Of a DNA stretch of 9,005 nucleotides, positions 1 through 6,537 are shown in pieces. Position 1 is the stretch's first letter, and every line of letters starts with the position of its first letter. The notes beneath the pieces were generated by a model. That model saw only the letters and a list, made by a program, of their open reading frames with translations. It was not told where the DNA came from and did not search any database. A program made the translations under genes and the position numbers. Origin of the DNA: Gammaproteobacteria bacterium (lineage in GTDB: Bacteria; Pseudomonadota; Gammaproteobacteria; Steroidobacterales; GCA-2729495); NCBI GenBank assembly GCA_023150055.1, contig JAKLLP010000069.1:1-9005 (forward strand). Direction: 5' to 3'.

Positions 1-402
1 CGCGTGCCGCTGCTCGACCACCGGGTCGTCGAGGCCGCCTTCGAGCTGCCGTCCGCTCTGAAATTGCGCCGCGCCGCCGACGGCACGGCCGAGGGGAAAT
101 ACGCCCTGAAGCAGGTGATGACGCGCTACCTGCCCACGGACGTCGTCTTTCGCAAGAAGCAGGGGTTCTACATCCCGGTGCGTGACTGGCTCGAGGGGCC
201 CATGCTCGCCGAGGTTGGCGAGCGTCTGCTCGCCGGGCATCTCCGCCGGGCCGGGATCATCGATCCGCCGGGCGTCGCGCGGCTCCTCGGCATGGCGCGC
301 GATGCCCGGCGCAACTACTCCAACATGATCATGGCCTTGCTCGCGCTGGAGAGCTGGGCGGACGCTTACGCCGGGCGCGTCGGCGCGGTGACCTGGGACT
401 GA
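1..402 (+). CDS. Asparagine synthase-type amidotransferase, C-terminal end only (5' partial)
   Basis: The frame is open from the first base and ends at TGA 400-402, so 133 C-terminal residues are visible and the start lies outside the window. The opening RVPLLDHRVVE matches the RVPFLDHEFVE segment of the complete paralogue just downstream, and RKKQGFYIPVRDWL matches that protein's RKHGFTIPIALWL. Both are landmarks near the end of the ATP-dependent synthetase domain of class-B, glutamine-dependent asparagine synthetases. The glutaminase domain and the PP-loop are not in the window, so activity cannot be judged. The family adenylates a carboxylate and amidates it with ammonia from glutamine. 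In polysaccharide loci such proteins are often thought to amidate sugar acids or to act as paralogues of the housekeeping enzyme. The stop is 2 bp before the next ATG, so the two copies are probably co-transcribed. Confidence 0.9.
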   Translation, partial: RVPLLDHRVVEAAFELPSALKLRRAADGTAEGKYALKQVMTRYLPTDVVFRKKQGFYIPVRDWLEGPMLAEVGERLLAGHLRRAGIIDPPGVARLLGMARDARRNYSNMIMALLALESWADAYAGRVGAVTWD

Positions 403-404
403 TC

Positions 405-2312
405 ATGTGCGGCATCGTGGCAATGGCGGGCTTTGTCGACGCGGCCGCGCTCGAGGCCATGAACCGCGTGCAGGTCCATCGCGGTCCCGATTCCGCCGGG
501 CGCTACCTGAGCCCCGACGGCGGGGTCGGCTTCGCGATGCGCCGCCTCAGCATCATCGATCTGGAATCCGGCCACCAGCCGATCGCCAACGAGGACGGCG
601 ACGTCGTGCTCGTCTGCAACGGCGAGATCTACAACTCCCCGCAGCTGCGCGAGCGGCTGGCCGGCGAGGGCCATCGCTTCCGCACCCGCCACTCCGACGT
701 CGAGACCATCGTGCACCTGTACGAGGCGCACGGCACGGACTGCCTGCGACACCTCAACGGCATGTTCGGCTTCTGCCTGCACGACCGGCGCCGCAACCTG
801 GTGTTCGGCGCCCGCGACCGGCTCGGCATCAAGCCGCTGTATTACGCCAGGCGCCCGGGGGCGCTGGCGGTCGCCTCCGAGATCAAGAGCCTGCTGATGC
901 TCGACGGGGTCGAGCCGCGCGTGAACCGGCAGAGCCTGTTCCACTACATGACGCTCTTTTACATGCCCGACTCGGCGTCGATCCTGGAGGGCATCGAGCG
1001 CGTTCCCCCGGGGCACTTTTTCGTCTACGACGTCGCCGCGGACGATTTCCGCATCGAGCGTTACTGGGCGCCGAAGTTCGACCGCGTCGCGCGCACGCCG
1101 GAGGAGGCTAAAGACCTCGTGCGCGCCGGCGCGCGGGCCGCCGTGCAGCGCTGGACGCTCGCGGACGTGCCGATTGCCTGTTCGCTCTCCGGCGGCCTCG
1201 ACTCCGCCTCCGTGGTCGGCCTGCTGGCCGAGGCGGGGCAGGGGCGGATCAAGACCTACACGCTGGGTTTCGCCGGCGCGGACGAGTCCGCGCACAACGA
1301 GACCGGACTCGCGCGGCTGGTGGCCGACAAGTGGGGCACCGAGCACCACGAGATCATCCTGTCGCCGGACGGGTTGCTCGACGAACTGGTGGACATGATC
1401 TGGGCGCTCGACGAGCCTTACGGCGGCGGGCTGCCGTCGTGGCACGTCTTCAAGCTCATGGCGCAGGACGTCAAGGTCGCGATGACCGGCTCCGGCGGCG
1501 ACGAGCTGTTCGGCAACTATCACAAGCCGAAGTTCTGGGAGGCCGGCGGCGCGCGCCGGCTCTCGATCCTCGGCCGCTGGTTGGCGCGCAGCACGCCGGG
1601 CGGAGCCGGCGAATGGTTCGGCCGGCTGCGGGAGATCCGCGCACAGCAGGAGCGTTACCCGTTCGGCGGCGTCTATCCGAACCAGTACAAGTATTTCTCG
1701 GATGCCGACAAGCGCCGGCGGCTGTTCGCGATGCCGCTGGATGCGATCGAGGATACCGGCGCCTACCTGCAGCGGCTGTATGATGCGTCCGGCGCAGACG
1801 GCATCCGCAACGGCCTCGCCGCGGTGGATTTGCGCACGCAACTGGCCGAGGAATTCCTGCACATGACCGACCGGTTCTCGATGGCGCACTCGCTGGAGGC
1901 GCGCGTGCCGTTCCTGGACCACGAGTTCGTCGAGCAGGTGTTCACCATCGACCCGCGGCTGCGTTCGACCCCGGCCGAGATGAAGCACCTGCTCAAGCAC
2001 GCCATGGCGGACCTCCTGCCCGCGCCGTTGCTGACGGCGCGCAAGCACGGTTTCACGATCCCCATCGCCCTTTGGCTGCGCAGGCGCCTCGCGCCGGTCG
2101 CGCGTCACCTGCTCGGCGCGCAGCGCCTGGAGGAGCAGGGTTATTTCGCGCCCGATTTTGCCGAGCGCTATCTCGAACCGCACCTGGCCGGGCGGCGCGA
2201 TTTCCATGCCGTGATCTGGGCGGCGCTGATGTTCCAGTTGTGGCACCTGGTGTTCATCGAGCGGCGCTGCCGCGAGCGGCCGTCGTTCCGGGTCGATGAT
2301 CTCGTCGGCTGA
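405..2312 (+). CDS. asnB: Glutamine-dependent asparagine synthase / amidotransferase (AsnB family)
   Basis: A complete 635-aa protein of the usual two-domain class-B layout. The N-terminal class II glutaminase domain starts directly with Cys2, the nucleophile exposed when Met1 is removed. It carries HRGPDS (25-30), RLSIIDL (47-53), NGEIYN (72-77), SDVE (97-100) and DRLGIKPLYY (138-147). The synthetase domain has the PP-loop SLSGGLDS (260-267), GSGGDELFG (362-370), SLEARVPFLDHEFVE (496-510) and RKHGFTIP (546-553). All key residues appear intact. The ATG start is fixed by the obligatory MCGI N-terminus, with GGGA 6 nt upstream. The known family reaction is aspartate plus glutamine plus ATP to asparagine and glutamate. 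In a glycosyltransferase cluster the real substrate could be a uronic acid or another sugar carboxylate; that is inference. Its 3' end overlaps the next gene by 17 bp. The gene symbol denotes family, not proven substrate. Confidence 0.93.
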   Translation: MCGIVAMAGFVDAAALEAMNRVQVHRGPDSAGRYLSPDGGVGFAMRRLSIIDLESGHQPIANEDGDVVLVCNGEIYNSPQLRERLAGEGHRFRTRHSDVETIVHLYEAHGTDCLRHLNGMFGFCLHDRRRNLVFGARDRLGIKPLYYARRPGALAVASEIKSLLMLDGVEPRVNRQSLFHYMTLFYMPDSASILEGIERVPPGHFFVYDVAADDFRIERYWAPKFDRVARTPEEAKDLVRAGARAAVQRWTLADVPIACSLSGGLDSASVVGLLAEAGQGRIKTYTLGFAGADESAHNETGLARLVADKWGTEHHEIILSPDGLLDELVDMIWALDEPYGGGLPSWHVFKLMAQDVKVAMTGSGGDELFGNYHKPKFWEAGGARRLSILGRWLARSTPGGAGEWFGRLREIRAQQERYPFGGVYPNQYKYFSDADKRRRLFAMPLDAIEDTGAYLQRLYDASGADGIRNGLAAVDLRTQLAEEFLHMTDRFSMAHSLEARVPFLDHEFVEQVFTIDPRLRSTPAEMKHLLKHAMADLLPAPLLTARKHGFTIPIALWLRRRLAPVARHLLGAQRLEEQGYFAPDFAERYLEPHLAGRRDFHAVIWAALMFQLWHLVFIERRCRERPSFRVDDLVG

Positions 2313-3387
2313 CCTGCCTGGCGCTGCGCCGCGCATCAGCTTCGGCATCATCGTGCTGAACGGCGAGCCGTTTCTCCGCTATTGCCTGCGCCAGCTTTAC
2401 CCCCACGCCCACGAGATCCTCGTCGTCGAGGGCGGCTCGCGCAAGGCCGCGTCGTTCGCGCCGGACGGCCATTCCACCGACGGCACGCTCGAGACGCTGG
2501 CGGCATTCAAACGTGACGAGGACCCCGAGGGCAAGCTCAAGGTCATCACCCGGGAGGGCTTCTGGAGCGAGAAGGACGAACAGAGCCAGGCGTATGCGCA
2601 GGCCGCGACAGGCGACTGGCTCTGGCAGGTGGATGTCGACGAGTTCTACACCCATGCCGACCTCGAAAAAGTGAAGGCGTTTCTGCATGACAACCCGGAC
2701 GTCACCGCGGTGTCCTTCCGGCAGATACCCTTCTTCGGCAGTCCGCGCTATGCCTTCGACAGCTACAACCTGCGGGCGGAGAACACCAGCCAGTATCACC
2801 GCCTGTTTCGCTGGGCACCGGGGTACGCCTACGCGACGCATCGGCCGCCGACCGTCGTCGACGAGCACGGTACCGACCTGCGCCGCAAGCGCTGGGTGTC
2901 CGCGCGCGAGACCGAGCGCATGGGCGTTTACCTCTATCACTACTCGCTGCTGTTGCCGAAGCAGGTGCGCGACAAGTGCGCCTACTACAACGACCCCGGT
3001 GACGACCCGACCAAGGCCCACGCGCCGGAAATCGTGCGCTGGGCGCACGAGTGCTATTTCCGGCTCGGCCATCCCTTCCGCGTGCACAACGTCTACTCGA
3101 CGGTGAGCTGGCTGCGCCGCCACGGCGGCACGACCCCCGAGCAGGTCACCGCGATGTGGTCCGATATCGCGGCCGGGCGCGTGGCGGTGGACACCCGGCG
3201 CACGGACGACATCGAGGCGTTGCTCGCGCGGCCGGGGTACCGGCTGGCCGGGCGGCTGCTGACGCTGTGGTCGAACCTGTTCCGCCTGCCGGGATTTCGC
3301 TTCGTCAGTCGTGCGCTCTTCTGGCTGATGCGGCGGCTGCGGCGCGTGCCTGGCCGCACTGCGCGTTCGGAGAACGTCGCGCAATGA
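2296..3387 (+). CDS. Family 2 (GT-A) glycosyltransferase
   Basis: A 363-aa protein with a GT2-type nucleotide-sugar fold at its N-terminus. The first beta strand and loop read FGIIVLNGEPFL (16-27), followed by ILVVEGGS (41-48), where family members often have an acidic residue binding the nucleotide base. A DxD-type metal/diphosphate motif lies in WQVDVDEFY (110-118). The C-terminal half has LYHYSLLLPKQV and no convincing membrane spans, although the extreme C-terminus is Arg-rich with hydrophobic patches (LWSNLFRLPGF, ALFWLMRRLRR) that could sit on the inner membrane. It probably transfers a sugar to a lipid-linked or oligosaccharide acceptor in the cytoplasm; donor and acceptor are unknown. 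The start lies 17 bp inside the upstream amidotransferase gene and has no strong ribosome site, which suggests translational coupling. TGA 3385-3387 overlaps the next ATG. Confidence 0.85.
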   Translation: MISSADLPGAAPRISFGIIVLNGEPFLRYCLRQLYPHAHEILVVEGGSRKAASFAPDGHSTDGTLETLAAFKRDEDPEGKLKVITREGFWSEKDEQSQAYAQAATGDWLWQVDVDEFYTHADLEKVKAFLHDNPDVTAVSFRQIPFFGSPRYAFDSYNLRAENTSQYHRLFRWAPGYAYATHRPPTVVDEHGTDLRRKRWVSARETERMGVYLYHYSLLLPKQVRDKCAYYNDPGDDPTKAHAPEIVRWAHECYFRLGHPFRVHNVYSTVSWLRRHGGTTPEQVTAMWSDIAAGRVAVDTRRTDDIEALLARPGYRLAGRLLTLWSNLFRLPGFRFVSRALFWLMRRLRRVPGRTARSENVAQ

Positions 3388-4575
3388 AGCTGCTGTGGTT
3401 TTCCGATACCGCCACCCCCGCGGTCCGCGACGAGCTCGGCATCGTCGATACCGGTAACCGTGCCGGCTGGGTAGCCAATGCCGCGCGGGCACTCGCGGCG
3501 CGAGACGGCATCGAGCTCGGCATCGTCTGGGCCTCGCCACTGGTCAGCGAACGCCGCAGCTTCGTGCGTGGCAACGTCACCTATTTCTGCGTTCCCAAGG
3601 GCGGCTGGATGCAGTCCGTCAGCCGCCGGCTGGGGGCGGTGCCGCCCGCGCGCAGGTTGTGGCAGGCCTTGACCTTCTGGCCCCGGCAAAGCACCCGCGG
3701 TCCGTTGCGGGACTGCCGCCGGATCGTCGACGAGTATCGCCCCGACCTCGTGCACGTGCACGGCACCGAGAGTTTCTATGGCCTGCTCGGCGGCACCGTC
3801 GACGTGCCGGTCATCGTCACCTTGCAGGGCATTCTCATCGAGTATGCCAAGGTCTACTGGGGCAACGTGCCCGGGTGGAGGCGGCCGCTCATGCCCCGTG
3901 AATTCATGTCGCATCTGCGCATGCAGCGCAATGCCCGCCGGGAAGCCGGGATCATCCGCCGGAATCGGTACTTTTCGGGCCGGACTCACTGGGATCGCGA
4001 GGTCCTGCTGGGCCTCAATCCGGGCGCGAAGTTCTATTCGGACGGTGCCCGTCTATTGCGCCCGGATTTCTACGGCCCCGAGTGGTCGCTGCAGGAGTGC
4101 ACGCGCCACCGTCTGTACACCACGATGACCGCGCGGCCCTACAAGGGTACGGACGTCCTCGTCGAGGCGCTCGCGCTGCTGCGCCAGGACTACCCCGACA
4201 TCACGCTGCGGGTCGGTGGCGACCTGCCGGATTCCGGCTACGGGCGTTACGTTCGCACCCGAGTCCAGCGGCTTGGCCTGGGTGATCGGGTGTCGCTGCT
4301 CGGCTTCGTCGAGGCCGCGGACATCGTCCGCGAACTGCGCAGCGCTCATGCGTACGCCCTCGATGGTCGAGCACCAGGTCACGGGCCTGCTGTACGAGCC
4401 GGGCGACGCGGCCACGCTGGCGCGGCACATCGATCGCGTCTTCTCCGACGACAAATTTGCCGGTTCGCTGTCGGCAAGGGAGCGCGCGCACGCGCGCGAG
4501 CGGGGCGCGATCGAGAGCAATACGGATACCCTGATCGGCGTCTATCGCGCGGTCCTGGAGGATGCGGCGCGCTGA
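3384..4575 (+). pseudogene. Family 4 (GT-B) glycosyltransferase, frameshifted with an internal deletion
   Basis: Begins at ATG 3384 in an ATGA overlap with the GT2 gene; GGAG lies 11 nt upstream. The first 324 residues look like a normal GT4 enzyme: MKLLWFSDTATP with a glycine-bearing loop (GNRAGW), DLVHVHG, VPVIVTLQGI, then the start of the C-terminal Rossmann domain with ARPYKGTDVLVEAL, LRVGG and RVSLLGFV, ending at SAHAY (codon 4353-4355). From there the same frame gives only Arg/Gly-rich nonsense to 4583. Family-like sequence resumes one frame over at 4357 with PSMVEHQVTGLLYEPGDAA and runs to TGA 4573-4575 (72 residues). Between AHAY and PSMVEH, GT4 enzymes normally have about 30 residues that include the E-x7-E motif (typically within a PSxxEGxP-like stretch) binding the donor sugar. 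Here a single base remains. As written the gene should be inactive. A real deletion or an assembly error are both possible. Confidence 0.82.
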
Positions 4576-5297
4576 TTCTGTAGACGATGGAAGATCCCGT
4601 CGACCTGCAGCAGTTGCCCGCACCTGGCGTCGGCATGGCCTGGCTCGAGTCCGACCAGCTCGAAGCCGTTCCCGTAGAGCCAGGTCACCAATTCGGGCAG
4701 GCTCGTCTCGCCGTCATATAGCGGCGTCAGGGACATCTCCAGCTGAATCGTATCGATGCGCTGCAGGGACCGCGCCGCGCCGCGCAGCACGTTCATCTCG
4801 TAGCCCTGGGTATCGAGCTTCAGGTACGGGACGTCGTCGCGCCCGACCACCTCGTCGAAGACCGTGTCGAGCTGGCGAAGCTCGATGGTCTGCGTACCGA
4901 CCGTGCCGGCCTGGGGGGCCGACTCCAGATGCCGTGGCAGGACCCGCAACAGTGAGCTGCTGTCGGATTTTGCCGAGACGTTGATTTCCTTCCTGCCGTC
5001 CATTTCCCCGAGGGCCTGGTTCCTGGCCTGCCAGCGATCGTCATGGCTGGCCCGGTCGGCGAGAATCGCGAACTCGTCGCGAAGGGGCTCGAACGAGACG
5101 ATGCGGCCCTTGTAGCCGAGTTCCCGCAGGTGCATCGCGTATTGGCCCATGCTGGCACCGACATCGAGGACGACGCTGGTCCCATACTCCTGCATCAGCC
5201 GTATGCGGCGCGCCTCCGGGTGGTGGCGACAGTCGAAGCGCACGACGTCAAAGCCGTATGCCCGGATCATTCTCCTGATTGAGCGTCGTAGCGTCAC
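4542..5297 (-). CDS. FkbM-family SAM-dependent methyltransferase
   Basis: A 251-aa protein from GTG 5297 to TAG 4542-4544. It has the class I SAM-binding loop VVLDVGASMGQYA (42-54), IVSFEPL (66-72) and the FkbM hallmark YLKLDTQGYEMNVLRGA (158-174), and ends with LLQVDGIFHRL, a common close for this family. FkbM proteins O-methylate hydroxyls, and many bacterial examples sit in polysaccharide or glycan clusters where they methylate sugars. The frame stays open upstream to 5456, but that extension is Pro/Arg/Gly-rich and unlike coding sequence. The chosen GTG has GGGA 7 nt upstream and gives an N-terminus (VTLRRSIRRMIRAYGFDVVRFD) that fits the family. ATG at 5270 is an alternative. Its last 34 bp overlap the tail of the convergent GT4 gene. 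It lies 170 bp downstream of the SGNH gene and is probably read from the same side. The substrate is unknown. Confidence 0.87.
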   Translation of the reverse strand: MTLRRSIRRMIRAYGFDVVRFDCRHHPEARRIRLMQEYGTSVVLDVGASMGQYAMHLRELGYKGRIVSFEPLRDEFAILADRASHDDRWQARNQALGEMDGRKEINVSAKSDSSSLLRVLPRHLESAPQAGTVGTQTIELRQLDTVFDEVVGRDDVPYLKLDTQGYEMNVLRGAARSLQRIDTIQLEMSLTPLYDGETSLPELVTWLYGNGFELVGLEPGHADARCGQLLQVDGIFHRLQNQRAASSRTAR

Positions 5298-5376
5298 TCT
5301 CGGATCCCGTGTTTCGTTCGACCAGTGTGGCGTTCCCCGGATACGCTGGCGGCCTGCGACCTCCGGACCACCTGAA

Positions 5377-5428
5377 GGCGGGGCGCTCCGCCCGAGGCGA
5401 GTATCGGGGAGCGACGGCGGAGGCCTCC
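5377..5428. repeat. Cluster of short GC-rich palindromes between SGNH and FkbM genes
   Basis: Three small dyads are seen in the 170-bp spacer 5298-5467. GGCGG (5377-5381) pairs with CCGCC (5388-5392) around a 6-nt loop. CGCTCC (5384-5389) pairs with GGAGCG (5408-5413), an alternative fold. GGAGGCCTCC (5419-5428) is a perfect 10-bp palindrome. No T-run follows on either strand, so this is not a standard intrinsic terminator. It could attenuate or stabilise the minus-strand transcript between the two genes, or simply reflect the base composition. No other element was recognised in this spacer. Confidence 0.3.
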
Positions 5429-5467
5429 CGTCGCAAGGGCGGTCATGGGCGGCCACCGGTTCGTGGG

Positions 5468-6514
5468 CTAGTAACCGAACCTCTCCCTGAGCGCTCGCGC
5501 GATTGCATCAGCCGCGACACTCGTGCCATTTCCGTTCCAGTGGCTATCGTAACGGTGATACAGGCCCATTTCCGCGTTGTCGCGAAAGTCGTCGAGCAAT
5601 TCTATGGTGTCGACCCCCCGGTCCTCGAGCGCCGCTGTCAACGCATGGAGATAGTCCCGCGTATAGGGGTCCACCTGTTTTGAATAAAGTGTCTGCTTCG
5701 CGGGGATGGCGACGAATACGTAGTCCTTGCCTTGCGCCCTGACTTCCTCGCTCCTGCGCACTATGGCTTCCACTGCCGGGCGAAGGTCCTCGGGGCGAAA
5801 CGTGTGACGATGGAACAGGTAGGGCTTGGGTCCGCCGGTTGCGAGAACGCGCAGATCATTGATGGCGCGCGATATCGTCCTCAGTGCTATGGACGTCAGC
5901 AGATAGCGTGGCGCCGGCACTTCCAGGGGAAGACGATAGGCGGGCAGGTGGTTGGTCATCTGCGGGGTGTAAGGGTCGTCCCGGCCGAGGCCGTAATCGT
6001 TGAACACGTCGCCGCGCACCTCGCGTTCGGTCCGGACATCGAGTATCAGCTCGACGTCGGCGACATCGGCCCGCTTGAGGGCGTTGTACATCGATGTTCG
6101 ACCGCCATTGAACACGGGTATGTCGAGCCGTTCGGCGAGTCGCCACGGCAGGGTCTCGTCGTCGCTGAGGCCGGAGCCGAACACCGCCGAGTCGCCTGCC
6201 ACCAGTATCCGGTAAGCAGTCGAAGGCAGGAAGTTCGTCCGGAAGCCGTCAGGGTCCACCGAGACATGCGTCCTGCGGCTTTCCTGATGGTAGAAAATAT
6301 TGCTGCGGGTCTGGTCGGACTTCTCCTCGGCATCCCAGGCGGCCTCGTAGCGGGCGAACCGATAGGCCACCTCGGGAAAGTACTCCCAGGGTCGAAAGTA
6401 GAACAGCGCCGGCTTGTAGACGAACAGGCCCATGGATACGGCGTTGGCCGCCAGCAGCAGGCCGAGTATCCAGGACAGCTGCCGCAGGTATTTCGTGTAG
6501 TTCATGGTCCTCAT
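5468..6514 (-). CDS. Membrane-anchored SGNH/GDSL protein, probable polysaccharide O-acetyltransferase partner (AlgJ/AlgX-like)
   Basis: A 348-aa protein with a single N-terminal hydrophobic segment (about 13-33, WILGLLLAANAVSMGLFV), which should anchor it with the rest in the periplasm. The SGNH signatures are ILVAGDSAVFGSGL (103-116) with candidate nucleophile Ser109, a Gly-rich NGGRTS turn (136-141), and a C-terminal YDSHWNGNG (322-330) giving candidate Asp323 and His325. The stretch VFVAIPAKQTLYSK (266-279) before DSHW recalls alginate-type AlgJ/AlgX proteins. The GDS motif comes first and DSHW last, the classical SGNH order rather than the order I recall for AlgJ/AlgX. It starts 23 nt after the stop of the upstream MBOAT gene. 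That pairing implies it passes acetyl groups from the MBOAT channel to a glycan. An alternative ATG at 6505 drops three residues; neither has an ideal ribosome site. Confidence 0.82.
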   Translation of the reverse strand: MRTMNYTKYLRQLSWILGLLLAANAVSMGLFVYKPALFYFRPWEYFPEVAYRFARYEAAWDAEEKSDQTRSNIFYHQESRRTHVSVDPDGFRTNFLPSTAYRILVAGDSAVFGSGLSDDETLPWRLAERLDIPVFNGGRTSMYNALKRADVADVELILDVRTEREVRGDVFNDYGLGRDDPYTPQMTNHLPAYRLPLEVPAPRYLLTSIALRTISRAINDLRVLATGGPKPYLFHRHTFRPEDLRPAVEAIVRRSEEVRAQGKDYVFVAIPAKQTLYSKQVDPYTRDYLHALTAALEDRGVDTIELLDDFRDNAEMGLYHRYDSHWNGNGTSVAADAIARALRERFGY

Positions 6515-6537
6515 GGTCCGCCGGCCGGTTCCTTGCC

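Noticed and set aside
366..2351. A 661-codon open frame on the minus strand opposite the asparagine synthase gene
   Set aside because: Its product is Arg/Ala/Gln/Val-rich with no recognisable domain, and the plus strand carries an intact, motif-complete enzyme. Long antisense frames are expected at this base composition.
3051..3383. N-terminal extension of the GT4 frame upstream of ATG 3384
   Set aside because: It overlaps the GT2 gene, is Arg/Ala-rich, and the MKLLWFSD start at the ATGA overlap is typical for the family.
2254..3540. A 428-codon minus-strand open frame opposite the GT2 gene
   Set aside because: Low-complexity composition with no family motifs, lying opposite a well-supported glycosyltransferase.
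3093..3989. A 298-codon minus-strand open frame across the GT2/GT4 boundary
   Set aside because: No domain recognised, biased composition, and it lies opposite two supported genes.
4340..4380. Programmed ribosomal frameshift as an explanation for the GT4 break
   Set aside because: No slippery heptamer is visible at the junction, and a shift alone would not restore the roughly 30 missing residues.
5298..5456. 53-residue N-terminal extension of the FkbM protein
   Set aside because: Pro/Gly/Arg-rich, covering palindromic spacer sequence; GTG 5297 has a ribosome-site-like GGGA and a family-like N-terminus.
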